Source: SMWN01 sp965221455 (lineage in GTDB: Bacteria; Pseudomonadota; Gammaproteobacteria; Eutrophobiales; Eutrophobiaceae). From it: a stretch of DNA of 64,000 bases. The position numbers and the translations under genes were made by a program. The notes under the pieces are model-generated. The model did not search any database. It saw only the letters and a program-made list of their open reading frames with translations, and had not been told where the DNA came from. Location of the stretch: NCBI GenBank assembly GCA_965221455.1, contig OZ244890.1, forward strand, positions 558,001 through 622,000, in the 5' to 3' direction. Within the stretch, counting starts at the first letter, position 1, and every line of letters begins with the position of its first letter. This document shows, one piece after another, positions 9,638-19,601 of this stretch.

Positions 9638-10732
9638 TCAGTCCTCCTGTTTATCGGTGGCATGGGCGAGCCACAATTGTTCCTGGAGAAATTGCTCTTC
9701 CTCCTCCAATTCATCTTTGGGTATCTTAAACGAAATGAGGCACTTCTCCGGTGAAACTTTTTGCCCGATGATCATTAACCGTCGCTGTGCCCATAGCGGA
9801 ATTGGTGAAAAGAAATCCAGGAACATTTCGTCAGTATCGTATCGGATCCGGTAGTGCTGCGGCACGCCACGGAAATGATCCATCGCCATTTGAAGATGCC
9901 ACGCAACATCGCATCCACGCCAGCGATCTTTGGGAAGCGGAAAGTCCAGAAGCTTTTTCGCTTCACCGCTTTGGACTTCAACAAGGCACCAGATCGGCGA
10001 GCCATATTCCTGTGGCCGCCGAGCGACAAACACCCCGGATTGTTTTTTCAAGTCAACCCAACGCCCGCGGTAGTAATTAACTGGTCGCTCGGAATCAAGC
10101 AACTTCAAGTCGGGGATGTCGCCGCTGCGCTGGCCAGAACGCAGTATGTGTTCAAGGTTGGATAGCAAATCGCTGACCGCTTGCTTACGCGGGCATTTAA
10201 GCCAGGTATCTTGAGATATCTCCTGAAGCCCGAGTTCAGCAAGTTCGTCTGCCAAATCTTCATTGGTTTTCGGCACAAGCATTCGCATGAAACCGTCATA
10301 ACGAATACGCTCGCTCAAGTCCTTGGGAAGATACGTATCCTGATCAACAACGATACCAGTTAGAAATATATTCCCTTCCTTTCGTATAACAAATCCAGGA
10401 GGCGTAGCAAAAAGCCAAGTGCCACGAATCACTTCATCGTCGGTTGTAGCTTGGCTTAGTTCAAGAAGGTCGCCTCCCATTGTTAGCCCATCAATAACAT
10501 CCTCAATACGTCTGGAAAGGTCTTCGTCCTCAACCAAGTGTTTGAGGCTCTCCATAACAGCAGTGTGTAATGTCACCGCAGAGCACGGACATAAAAATCC
10601 GGCACAACGACGTAGAATTTGAGCGATCAATTCATCGTCAATGACATTAGTTGAGTCTTCAGACAGAGGCAATCCAATTTGACCCCTAGTCAACGCCAAA
10701 ATTTCCTGTGGTTGGACTTGTGCTACAGCCAT
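9638..10732 (-). CDS. Druantia accessory protein (DruD-position), 364 aa
   Basis: The ATG at 10732 has a clear TTAGGAGA ribosome site. The stop lies 5 nt before the druE start, so the two are likely translationally coupled. The protein has no motif I can name. It is acidic at the N-terminus, contains an alternating beta-type middle (GRWVDLKKQSGVFVARRPQE) and ends in a charged helix rich in Glu and Gln (DELEEEEQFLQEQL). Its place directly before druE is that of DruD in the five-gene type I Druantia operon, and I assign it by position only. Alternatives are an unrelated accessory subunit peculiar to this lineage. Confidence 0.6.
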   Translation of the reverse strand: MAVAQVQPQEILALTRGQIGLPLSEDSTNVIDDELIAQILRRCAGFLCPCSAVTLHTAVMESLKHLVEDEDLSRRIEDVIDGLTMGGDLLELSQATTDDEVIRGTWLFATPPGFVIRKEGNIFLTGIVVDQDTYLPKDLSERIRYDGFMRMLVPKTNEDLADELAELGLQEISQDTWLKCPRKQAVSDLLSNLEHILRSGQRSGDIPDLKLLDSERPVNYYRGRWVDLKKQSGVFVARRPQEYGSPIWCLVEVQSGEAKKLLDFPLPKDRWRGCDVAWHLQMAMDHFRGVPQHYRIRYDTDEMFLDFFSPIPLWAQRRLMIIGQKVSPEKCLISFKIPKDELEEEEQFLQEQLWLAHATDKQED

Positions 10733-10768
10733 GGTTTTCTCCTAACTGAATTATCGTAATTGCTTTTC

Positions 10769-13585
10769 TTACCCAGAATGAACAACAATCTTTGCCCACC
10801 GTGCCCCGCGCAATACATCTGGATTGGATGCAAATGTTTTTGAAAGCTGGTCAAGGTCATCTGAATATTTGTCGAGAAGAACAGAAGGCTCGCAGGCAAG
10901 TAATACAGCAAATTCACACAAATCCGGATCTCTGCACACACCGTGATGTCGAGCCAGTTCGGTGTACCGCTTCACCGATTCACCAATAGGTGCGTGAATC
11001 AGATTGATATTCTCTTGTAGCGCGGCATTGAACCGCTTATTTCGGCTAACTCCATTGAGCAAATTATCGTGTGCTTGAGAGTTCCCAACATTTTTTTGCA
11101 CGGTAATTTCGTCTTGTGCCCAATTTTTACCGCAGAGTCTCTCATAAATCGCAGATTGCAACCGGGTAACGACTAGTTTTCTGCGAATTTCCGGCAGTAC
11201 ACCAACCAGACGAGCGGAGGACCACAATCCCAGAAAACGCAACATATCAGCGACAGAAACATCGCCCGACAAAACATCACTTACATCAGGATTGCTGACC
11301 AATCCTTGTAACCCCTCACCCGCAACCCCAAAACTGACGACAAGAGCGTCACGGTGCGATCCATGTTGCGCTACATACAGGCCGCCAGGATTTTCAGGGT
11401 TTAGACCTTCGAATACACAAGCGAATTCAAGAGTCTCAGCCCTGACAGGGTTTTCCATACTAAAGTAGCGAACTTCAGGTGCACTATCTTCCAGTCCGGT
11501 ATCATCGATCAATCGCAATAAGACTTTTCGACTGTCCTGTCGTGTTATCCAGCGTATAGGAAGTGAGTCTCTTTCGAACCGAAGGAGACAATGGCCCAAT
11601 TCCCCACCACAAATTTCCAGCTTGCCTGACGAAGCTTCCAGATACCCCCATTCATTTTCTTCGCGTTTTACTACATTGGCGAACTTTGTTCGCCATGTTT
11701 CAGAAAGAACTGGTAGCTGAAACATTCCATCTACTTGCTCAGAGAGTATCTGTTTACCTGCACTGTTCTCTAAGGACACAAAGCACGCAACAGCGTGACT
11801 TGCCGGGCCACTGATTGAAAGATCGAGCTTGTTTGCCCAGAATTCGTCGAGATTGGCATCGTAAGGATCAAGTCCGACAACCAACCCCGTATGTGCAGGA
11901 ACTCCAGGAATCCACGGTTCCGGTTCCCGAACCTTAAGTTCGAGATAACCCGAAAGAGTCTCATCATCAGAGAATGATTGGCGGTTCGCGGTCACGACTA
12001 TGCGGTGCGTTCCGGCACGCAATGGGTCGACCTGAATAAATACCGGATCTCCAGAGTCAGGCGCGTCAATTTCGGTCTGGGTGCTATCGTCGAGACATAC
12101 GAGATACGATTCAACAGGATGATCGTGGACGATACCGAGTTGCGGATACTCCGTAGTCAGCCATTCGCTCTGCCCTTCGCCATCCCAACCCCGGCATGGG
12201 AGACCAGCCGGCCAAACACGTATAGTCCGCGCCACCTCCAGACCAAGCGCTTTCAAATGACTTGTATCTTCTGCGGACAGACTCTGCGGTACTGAGAACT
12301 GCACGGCATAAATACCCTCGCACTCAAGTGTACAGTGAGAGACAAACTCGGACGCAGCCGACTGTTCCTCAGACGATACAAAAATGTACGAGGCACCAGG
12401 GCGAACATTATGACCACGAATTTGTCGCGCTCGACCGTCAACACCTATTCTGAAAAGCCAGCTTGGACCTGATGATATCCGACAATCGGATTGGAGCAGC
12501 GGCTCAAGAATGTCGTGAGGCAGTTCGAAAGCAAGTAGTGGTTTGTTTGGATCCGGCCATGATTTGAGTATCGACCTTCTCTTTCCAGAGACAGTCCATC
12601 CTGCCGGTTTCGTATCCGTAGCGCCCGAAACACGACAGCGCGTGCGTTTGAGAAAATCACGCAAATCTGAACGAATTGCAGCAAGCGAGACAAAATTTGG
12701 TATTTCGACCGCAACAGCCCATTTACCGGAACCCGAATACCGCAAGAACAAGTTTGGGCGGATATCGGGCTGAGTGAATGCATCCAAAGGCTTATCTCCA
12801 CCGACGACGGGCGTCTGTCGAACTACCGGACCCGTTCCGCGGCCAATGCCTTTGAATCGATCAACGACAGTTTGCCTAGTGTCCCTGATCCAATTGCGTG
12901 TGTTTCGGACGTCATCAAGGTCAGCAACTATTCGTTCAAGGGTCTTTGAATAAATTGGCTCGTGTCCGCCTTCTGGAACTTGGCCAAGTAGTCCGAGGAC
13001 AATGCGACCGGTCAATTCTTCTTGTTGAAGGAACTTCTCAAAGCGTGCCGTCACGTCATAAGCGAGGCTTGCAAGCAAACGCCCTAACGATGAGGAGTTG
13101 AGTGTCGTAACGGCAGCGAGACTATATCGTTGTTGGTAAAGCGTGCTGGCGAATTGGTACTGAAGATACTGCGGAAGGATAGCATGTGTAATCGGCCAAG
13201 CGATGATCTTGAAATGCTTGGCCCACGGACCCGATGGTTCGAAACCGTGGTAGCTTTGTTGGAACCTTTCAAACCATCGTCTTAGCGCGTAACGATCATG
13301 GAACTCCCAGCCTGGCATCTTCTCCTGGAATGAATGCCAGTACTCATCGCCTGTGTAGCGGTAACCAATCTCGGTCGCGTAAACGATCCATAATAACCAG
13401 TAGGTTTCAATACATTTGCGTTCCGAAAGACATATCCTAAGAAGCTCTTCGACTTGCTCTACCTCATCGTCGTTGAGTCCATGTTCAATGGCAAATAGTG
13501 GGAGTCCCAACCCCTCGCGGTTGTCAGCCAGTTCTCGGAAGTGGAGGCTCAACTTTTTTTGCCAATGTTCAAGAGAAACCTGCAT
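10769..13585 (-). CDS. Druantia accessory protein (DruB/DruC position), 938 aa
   Basis: The frame opens at 13609, but an AAGAGGAGG ribosome site lies 5 nt before the ninth codon, an ATG at 13585, so that start is preferred. Residues 1-250 are predominantly helical and Trp/Tyr-rich (WLLWIVYATEIGYRYTG; EKMPGWEFHDRYALRRWF). The middle is beta-rich with Ig-like segments (GTHRIVVTANRQ; GYLELKVREPEPW), and the last ~150 residues are helical again. No catalytic motif is evident. Canonical type I Druantia has two separate proteins, DruB and DruC, between DruA and DruD. Here a single long protein occupies that interval, so it could be a DruB-DruC fusion or a replacement. The distinction needs profile comparison. 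Confidence 0.6.
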   Translation of the reverse strand: MQVSLEHWQKKLSLHFRELADNREGLGLPLFAIEHGLNDDEVEQVEELLRICLSERKCIETYWLLWIVYATEIGYRYTGDEYWHSFQEKMPGWEFHDRYALRRWFERFQQSYHGFEPSGPWAKHFKIIAWPITHAILPQYLQYQFASTLYQQRYSLAAVTTLNSSSLGRLLASLAYDVTARFEKFLQQEELTGRIVLGLLGQVPEGGHEPIYSKTLERIVADLDDVRNTRNWIRDTRQTVVDRFKGIGRGTGPVVRQTPVVGGDKPLDAFTQPDIRPNLFLRYSGSGKWAVAVEIPNFVSLAAIRSDLRDFLKRTRCRVSGATDTKPAGWTVSGKRRSILKSWPDPNKPLLAFELPHDILEPLLQSDCRISSGPSWLFRIGVDGRARQIRGHNVRPGASYIFVSSEEQSAASEFVSHCTLECEGIYAVQFSVPQSLSAEDTSHLKALGLEVARTIRVWPAGLPCRGWDGEGQSEWLTTEYPQLGIVHDHPVESYLVCLDDSTQTEIDAPDSGDPVFIQVDPLRAGTHRIVVTANRQSFSDDETLSGYLELKVREPEPWIPGVPAHTGLVVGLDPYDANLDEFWANKLDLSISGPASHAVACFVSLENSAGKQILSEQVDGMFQLPVLSETWRTKFANVVKREENEWGYLEASSGKLEICGGELGHCLLRFERDSLPIRWITRQDSRKVLLRLIDDTGLEDSAPEVRYFSMENPVRAETLEFACVFEGLNPENPGGLYVAQHGSHRDALVVSFGVAGEGLQGLVSNPDVSDVLSGDVSVADMLRFLGLWSSARLVGVLPEIRRKLVVTRLQSAIYERLCGKNWAQDEITVQKNVGNSQAHDNLLNGVSRNKRFNAALQENINLIHAPIGESVKRYTELARHHGVCRDPDLCEFAVLLACEPSVLLDKYSDDLDQLSKTFASNPDVLRGARWAKIVVHSG

Positions 13586-13610
13586 ACTGCCTCCTCTTGA
13601 AGAATTCATT

Positions 13611-14804
13611 TTATTTCACTGCCCTGCTTCGATCTAATGTACGTCGATAGCAAGTTTCGAACGATGCCTTTAGATCTTCGACCGTCCAATCCGAAAAATC
13701 AGGTCGTCGGCTAGCTCGTGGAATCACCCAGCGGTCGAGTGCCATTTCAGCAACCTCGCTCGCGGTGCGAAGAGTCTGAAGATTGGGGTGTCCCTTTCCC
13801 GTCCGAAGTATGTCGGTCGCATTCGTAGCCAATTCAGAGCAAAAGACTTCTCGTTTAATTCCGTGTTTGAGCAGATCATCTTTGAAGCCGAGAGCCCCCA
13901 GTGCGGCACGAGTCGTTCGCAAACGCCAATTCGGACCTTGGCCGAAACGATGATGATCTGCATATGGATGGTCGATCTCACGCAAAAATTTGCGCAACTC
14001 CAGGAATAACTTATCTGGAATATGGAAATGACCCCAACCGGATGTATAACCAATGGATTGGAAGTAAGGAACTCCATCAAGTTTAAGCCGATTATAAACA
14101 GAAGATCGTCCAAGGGATGAAGATGTCATCACAGCAAGTAAGCGTGCTTTTTTCTCCTTTCCCGATATAACCCCTTTAGTATTACCGTATGTCTTAATAA
14201 ATTCTTCATACACGTCCCTGCTCCTGACCATACAGGCGGCGAGCTTGCCACCCAGAAGCATGTTGTACGGCGCAACTGCGCCAAGGACGTAGGCATCCAT
14301 CACGTTTACTAGTCGTTCGCCTCGATCTTGTGCGTTCCATCCAATCAATTTATCGCGAACGGATAAATTGAAGACAGGATCCCCGATGGCTATCAGACCG
14401 ATAAGTTTGTCGTTGTGCTCGTCCCATACGAGATAGCGAATCCTTCGCCCGAATCCATTTGAAACAGGAACTGACCAAGTGAGTGAAGCTAACCGGAATA
14501 ACCTGCTCTCCCTGGTATTTGGGGAAACACGCTCAAGCACCGGAGAAATTTTGCGGGGATCAATATCGCGTCCGTTCGCAAAATTATTGGAAAGCGAGTC
14601 GTAGTATTTGTTGATTAATTCCTGACTTTTGGCTAACCGCTCAGATCGTTGCGCTGCATGAAGAGAGCGGATGACGTCTTTCCCCTCTCCATCAATTCCG
14701 AGCATCCCCTCATCAGTCTTGTGGAAACCCAGTTCCTTCAAATGTCGTCGAAAGTGACGTTTGAGGGAGGCTTTTCGGGTTTGTAGTTTTATGACTTTCG
14801 CCAT
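13611..14804 (-). CDS. druA: Druantia DruA (DUF4338)
   Basis: 397 aa, first gene of the four-gene operon. The region from about 90 to 320 has the DUF4338 pattern: RLASLTWSVPVSNGFG, RIRYLVWDEHNDKLIGLIAI, GDPVFNLSVRDKLIGW, NVMDAYVLGAVAPYNMLLGG, then KLAACMVRSRDV. DUF4338 proteins define DruA, the hallmark of type I Druantia. The biochemical role is not settled in the family. The ATG at 14804 has a weak GTGAGA site. The stop lies 25 nt before the next gene, so the whole system is one transcription unit, probably from a promoter in the AT-rich 14805-14950 stretch; I cannot point to specific boxes there. Confidence 0.87.
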   Translation of the reverse strand: MAKVIKLQTRKASLKRHFRRHLKELGFHKTDEGMLGIDGEGKDVIRSLHAAQRSERLAKSQELINKYYDSLSNNFANGRDIDPRKISPVLERVSPNTRESRLFRLASLTWSVPVSNGFGRRIRYLVWDEHNDKLIGLIAIGDPVFNLSVRDKLIGWNAQDRGERLVNVMDAYVLGAVAPYNMLLGGKLAACMVRSRDVYEEFIKTYGNTKGVISGKEKKARLLAVMTSSSLGRSSVYNRLKLDGVPYFQSIGYTSGWGHFHIPDKLFLELRKFLREIDHPYADHHRFGQGPNWRLRTTRAALGALGFKDDLLKHGIKREVFCSELATNATDILRTGKGHPNLQTLRTASEVAEMALDRWVIPRASRRPDFSDWTVEDLKASFETCYRRTLDRSRAVK

Positions 14805-14950
14805 TCATTCTCACCCACTTTTTGTTCTTTCTTTTTCTTTCGTTCCTGAATGCTGGACTTTTACTCAATTTACTACAGAATTCGATGTCCTGTGATTTAA
14901 AATGCCAACTGCCGCCAATTTCGAAACCAGGAAGCTTGCTCTCTGCAGTG

Positions 14951-15050
14951 TAGTGGTCTAATAAATCCGTACCAAGTGATAGGTGGTAAAATCACATACT
15001 AATGGAGGTACGGCTAATGACGAAAGAACGAAGACACTTTACACCTGTGT
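14951..15050 (+). mobile_element. IS3-family left end with first codons of orfA
   Basis: The terminal sequence AGTGGTCTAATAAATCCGTA is followed by a ribosome site (GGAGG) and an orfA start reading MTKERRHFTPV, then a stop (TAG at 15048) at the junction with the copied fic leader. The same end and orfA start are present, inverted, at 33240-33365. The element is truncated after about 12 codons. Confidence 0.75.
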
Positions 15051-15054
15051 AGTG

Positions 15055-15266
15055 CGCCAGTTTTTCCTGCGGCGTTGCCATAACGATGCTTTCCCGTAAC
15101 TTGCCAAAATTAGCTTATTGCGTCAAGCCAAAAGTAGCTTTTCGTGATAAATCGATTTTAGTTTATTGCGTTTGGTCGAGAGGGGAATGATCAAAGGCGT
15201 AGCCGCAACCAGAAAAACCGCCTGGCACTTCCTTTACTGGATTGCTTCGCTTCGCTCGCAATGACG
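15055..15266 (-). pseudogene. Duplicated fic 5' end and leader
   Basis: From 15055 the sequence repeats 2515-2766: the first ~10 fic codons (MATPQEKLAQ on the minus strand), the ATG, the operator repeats and the junction into the repeat array. Differences are a few substitutions and loss of one ~24-bp operator unit. Only the start of fic is present and it runs straight into the IS3 orfA fragment, so no Fic protein can be made from this copy. Confidence 0.85.
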
Positions 15267-17812
15267 ACAAGGGATTGCATTACAAACAGCATCGTCATTC
15301 CTGCGCAAGCAGGGATCCATATACTCAACACCTGTCACAATCCATGTTACGCCTGCCTTTTTTCGTCATTGCGAACAAAGCGAAGCAATCCGGATGTGTT
15401 GCAGTCAGCACCTGGATTCCTGCTTGCGCAGGAATGACGGGGAAAGGGAGGAATGACGAAGTGACTACAGCATCGTCATTCCTGCGCAAGCAGGGATCCA
15501 TATACTCAACACCTGTCACAATCCATGTTACGCCTGCCTTTTTTCGTCATTGCGAGCGAAGCGAAGCAATCCAGATGTGTTGCAGTCAGCACCTGGATTC
15601 CTGCTTGCGCAGGAATGACGGCACAAGGCAAGCAGTGATGATGGTGTCATGTTTTATTCTATTGCCAGGCTGGAAGCTTGGCGTTGGGGAAAGGCAAGGA
15701 ATGACGAAGTGACTACAGCACCGTCATTCCTGCGCAAGCAGGGATCCATATACTCAACACCTATCACAATCCATGTTACGTCTGCCTTTTTTCGTCATTG
15801 CGAGCGAAGCGAAGCAATCCAGACGTGTTGCAGTCAGCACCTGGATTCCTGCTTGCGCAGGAATGACGGGGAAAGGGAGGAATGACGAAGTGACTACAGC
15901 ATCGTCATTCCTGCGCAAGCAGGGATCCATATACTCAACACCTATCACAATCCATGTTACGTCTGCCTTTTTTCGTCATTGCGAGCGAAGCGAAGCAATC
16001 CAGACGTGTTGCAGTCAGCACCTGGATTCCTGCTTGCGCAGGAATGACGGGGAAAGGGAGGAATGACGAAGTGACTAAAGCATCGTCATTCCTGAGCAAG
16101 CAGGGATCCATATACTCAACACCTATCACAATCCATGTTACGCCTGCCTTTTTTTCGTCATTGCGAACAAAGCGAAGCAATCCGGATGTGTTGCAGTCAG
16201 CACCTGGATTCCTGCTTGCGCAGGAATGACGGGGAAAGGGAGGAATGACGAAGTGACTACAGCATCGTCATTCCTGCGCAAGCAGGGATCCATATACTCA
16301 ACACCTGTCACAATCCATGTTACGCCTGCCTTTTTTCGTCATTGCGAACAAAGCGAAGCAATCCAGACGTGTTGCAGTCAGCACCTGGATTCCTGCGCAA
16401 GCAGGGATCCATATACTCAACACCTGTCACAATCCATGTTACGCCTGCTTTTTTTCGTCATTGCGAACAAAGCGAAGCAATCCGGATGTGTTGCAGTCAG
16501 CACCTGGATTCCTGCGCAAGCAGGGATCCATATACTCAACACCTATCATAATCCATGTTACGCCTGCTTTTTTTCGTCATTGCGAGCGAAGCGAAGCAAT
16601 CCGGATGTGTTGCAGTCAGCACCTGGATTCCTGCTTGCGCAGGAATGACGGAAAAAGGCAGGAATGACGGAAAAAGGCAGGAATGACGGAAAAAGGCAGG
16701 AATGACGGGGAAAGGGAGGAATGACGAAGTGACTACAGCATCGTCATTCCTGCGCAAGCAGGGATCCATATATTCAACACCTATCACAATCCATGTTACG
16801 CCTGCCTTTTTTCGTCATTGCGAGCGAAGCGAAGCAATCCAGATGTGTTGCAGTCAGCACCTGGATTCCTGCTTGCGCAGGAATGACGGGGAAAGGGAGG
16901 AATGACGAAGTGACTACAGCATCGTCATTCCTGCGCAAGCAGGGATCCATATACTCAACACCTATCATAATCCATGTTACGCCTGCCTTTTTTCGTCATT
17001 GCGAACAAAGCGAAGCAATCCGGATGTGTTGCAGTCAGCACCTGGATTCCTGCTTGCGCAGGAATGGCGGGGAAAGGGAGGAATGGCGGCACAAGGCAAG
17101 CAGTGATGATAGTGTCATGTTTTATTCTATTGCCAGGCTGGGAGCTTGGCGTTGGGGAAAGGCAAGGAATGACGAAGTGACTACAGCACCGTCATTCCTG
17201 CGCAAGCAGGGATCCATATACTCAACACCTATCACAATCCATGTTACGCCTGCCTTTTTTCGTCATTGCGAACAAAGCGAAGCAATCCGGATGTGTTGCA
17301 GTCAGCACCTGGATTCCTGCTTGCGCAGGAATGACGGGGAAAGGGAGGAATGACGAAGTGACTACAGCATCGTCATTCCTGCGCAAGCAGGGATCCATAT
17401 ACTCAACACCTATCACAATCCATGTTACGCCTGCCTTTTTTCGTCATTGCGAGCGAAGCGAAGCAATCCAGACGTGTTGCAGTCAGTACCTGGATTCCTG
17501 CTTGCGCAGGAATGACGGAAAAAGGCAGGAATGACGGGGAAAGGGAGGAATGACGAAGTGACTACAGCACCGTCATTCCTGCGCAAGCAGGGATCCAGGT
17601 ACTCAACACCTATCACAATCCATGTTACGCCTGCCTTTTTTCGTCATTGCGAGCGAAGCGAAGCAATCCAGACGTGTTGCAGTCAGTACCTGGATTCCTG
17701 CTTGCGCAGGAATGACGGGGAAAGGGAGGCGTGACGGAAAAAGGCAGGAATGACGGGGAAAGGGAGGCGTGACGGAAAAGGGAAGAATGACGGAGTGACT
17801 GTTGTGATAAGC
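15235..17812. repeat. Repeat array 2: ~13 units of the 181-bp repeat
   Basis: This is the same unit as array 1. Full copies recur near 15295, 15476, 15723, 15904, 16085, 16266, 16743, 16924, 17189, 17367 and 17574, with two shortened units near 16395 and 16515 in which the inner inverted-repeat arm is deleted. The same ~70-bp spacer seen in array 1 (ending near GGAAGCTTGGCGTTGGGG) occurs twice. The 3' end decays into short GGAATGACGGAAAAAGGC-type direct repeats (16640-16700, 17510-17800). No credible gene is present. Confidence 0.9.
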
Positions 17813-17914
17813 CCTGCTGGCTAACTGACAAGCATCGCCTCATTAGTCTTGGGACGCTTGTTAAATTTCACGATGGTACAGATGATCTAAAAGTTTTCAG
17901 GAGCCCGAAATAAA

Positions 17915-17964
17915 TAACCCGCCAGTTTGAGGGTATTCCGAAGAACATAAGCCTTGGCGGGTAT
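17915..17964 (-). terminator. Hairpin downstream of tRNA-Phe
   Basis: An 8-bp stem ACCCGCCA / TGGCGGGT with a ~30-nt loop is followed on the minus strand by TTATTTATTT. It could terminate the tRNA-Phe transcript. The long loop makes it a weak example. The remaining 17812-18043 sequence holds no gene; its first part (GATAAGCCCTGCTGGCTA) recurs near 33136. Confidence 0.3.
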
Positions 17965-18043
17965 TGTTAGCTGGCATTACAGGGACAAAATGTCCCAAAT
18001 CAACCGCCATGTACTTCAATCGTTATATTCCTTATTGATTAAA

Positions 18044-18119
<76 letters not shown>

Positions 18120-18221
18120 ATTTATCCAAACTCGATATTCCGGAGAAACCGCCCACACTCAAAGACTGCGTATTAAACAGACCCTGGGCTGATGCGTCAA
18201 GCCGGGAGCCATTTTGTGAAG

Positions 18222-18494
18222 TTATTCATCAGGGTCGACAAATTCATCGGGCAACTTTGATCCGGTTCCAAAAAAGAATTTTTCCATTTCTTCTTCGAGA
18301 AACTTGCGTGCCTTTGGCTCAATGGGTGTTAGCCGATACTCATTGATTAACATGGTTTGATGTTGCAACCATTGCTGCCAGGCTTCCTGAGAAACATTCT
18401 CATAGATTCTTTTACCAAGCTCGCCGGGATAAGGCGGGACTTTGAGTCCCTCGCCTTCTTTTTTCAGTTTCACACATTGTACTGTCCTGCTCAT
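18222..18494 (-). CDS. yggX: YggX family Fe(II)-trafficking / oxidative damage protection protein
   Basis: 90 aa, the usual length of the family. It has the conserved N-terminal MSRTVQCVKL with its single Cys, the PPYPGELGKRIYENVS segment, WQQWLQHQTMLINEYRL and the PKARKFLEEEMEKFFFG tail. YggX proteins help protect labile iron-sulfur clusters against oxidants and take part in iron handling in the cytoplasm. It follows mutY by about 60 bp on the same strand. This mutY-yggX pairing is conserved and functionally sensible, because MutY carries a 4Fe-4S cluster. Confidence 0.95.
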   Translation of the reverse strand: MSRTVQCVKLKKEGEGLKVPPYPGELGKRIYENVSQEAWQQWLQHQTMLINEYRLTPIEPKARKFLEEEMEKFFFGTGSKLPDEFVDPDE

Positions 18495-18554
18495 TTGTTA
18501 CCTCTCTGCCGCAATATGTCCGAATTATTTTTCATGTGATAGCGATGCTCATGT

Positions 18555-19601
18555 TCAGTTGTCTGTCATGGTTAACATTAAATTCTTAACCGGTACGGGA
18601 ACGCCAAACTTTAAGGCATCGCCAGGTAAACACCACTGATAATCATGCATTTCTTTTATATTATCGCATTGTTTTGCATTTAAATGGATGGGTACAATCT
18701 CCATTCGAAAGTGGGTCAGTGTATGCTTGACGACAGATAGCCGCCTGATGACAGAACCACTGAACCCTGTTTCCGCCAGTAACCATGATGCTATATCATC
18801 ATCGGGCGAACATTCCGGGAAACACCACAGGCCACCCCATATTCCCGAAGCAGGCCGTCTCTGAAATAACATTTCACCCGCCTGATTTTCCAGCAGAATA
18901 AAAACTGATTTGCGTAGTGGTATTATTTTCTTCGGTTTGGGTGTCGGATATTTGTGCTGTGATTCTTGCTGTCTCGCCATACAGTCTTCTGATACCGGAC
19001 AAAGTTCACACTTGGGCCGCGACCGTGTACAAATGGTTGCACCCAAATCCATAATGGCTTGTGTATACCGCGCAACGTTTCTTTCAGGCGTAAGATCTGC
19101 TGCCAGTTGCCACAATCCTGTTTCCACTCCCGACTTCCCCGGCCAACCATTGACAGCATAAAAACGGCTTAGTACACGCTTTACGTTACCGTCGAGAATG
19201 GCATGATGCTGTTTGAAAGCCAGGGCCAAAATTGCCCCGGCGGTTGATCGTCCGATGCCTGGTAAGGTCAGGAGCTTTTCCTTGTCTGACGGGAACTCAC
19301 CGTCATATTCATCACAAACCATCTGTGCAGCACGATGCAAATTTCGTCCCCTTGCATAATAACCAAGACCGGCCCAATGACTGAGCACATCATCAATATT
19401 TGCCCTGGCAAGCGACTGAATATCCGGGAATGTTGCAATAAAGCGATTGAAATAAGGAATGACCGTGCGTACTTGTGTTTGTTGCAACATTATTTCCGAG
19501 ACCCAGACATGATAGGGTGTTGGCTCCTTCTGCCAGGGAAGATCATGTCTACCGTGGATCCGGAACCAGGCAAGCAACCGATCAGAAAATTGATCCAGCA
19601 C
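18555..19601 (-). CDS. mutY: A/G-specific adenine DNA glycosylase MutY
   Basis: 348 aa with a GTG start whose first base overlaps the last base of the asmA stop (TAGTG). It removes A mispaired with 8-oxoG. The N-terminal catalytic domain has WVSEIMLQQTQV with the catalytic Glu, the helix-hairpin-helix LPGIGRSTAGAILALAF and LDGNVKRVLSR with the conserved Asp. The four-Cys iron-sulfur loop CTRSRPKCELCPVSEDC follows. The C-terminal NUDIX-like 8-oxoG recognition domain starts near residue 225 (SVFILLENQAGEMLFQRRP). All key residues are present. Overlap with asmA implies co-transcription. Confidence 0.96.
   Translation of the reverse strand: MLDQFSDRLLAWFRIHGRHDLPWQKEPTPYHVWVSEIMLQQTQVRTVIPYFNRFIATFPDIQSLARANIDDVLSHWAGLGYYARGRNLHRAAQMVCDEYDGEFPSDKEKLLTLPGIGRSTAGAILALAFKQHHAILDGNVKRVLSRFYAVNGWPGKSGVETGLWQLAADLTPERNVARYTQAIMDLGATICTRSRPKCELCPVSEDCMARQQESQHKYPTPKPKKIIPLRKSVFILLENQAGEMLFQRRPASGIWGGLWCFPECSPDDDIASWLLAETGFSGSVIRRLSVVKHTLTHFRMEIVPIHLNAKQCDNIKEMHDYQWCLPGDALKFGVPVPVKNLMLTMTDN

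Noticed and set aside
9634..9714. Longer N-terminus for the DruE-like helicase
   Set aside because: It would overlap the upstream gene by 77 bp, while AGGAGG directly precedes the ATG at 9633.
2719..17812. Repeat arrays as a CRISPR locus
   Set aside because: Units are ~181 bp, contiguous and near-identical without unique spacers, and no cas genes are present.
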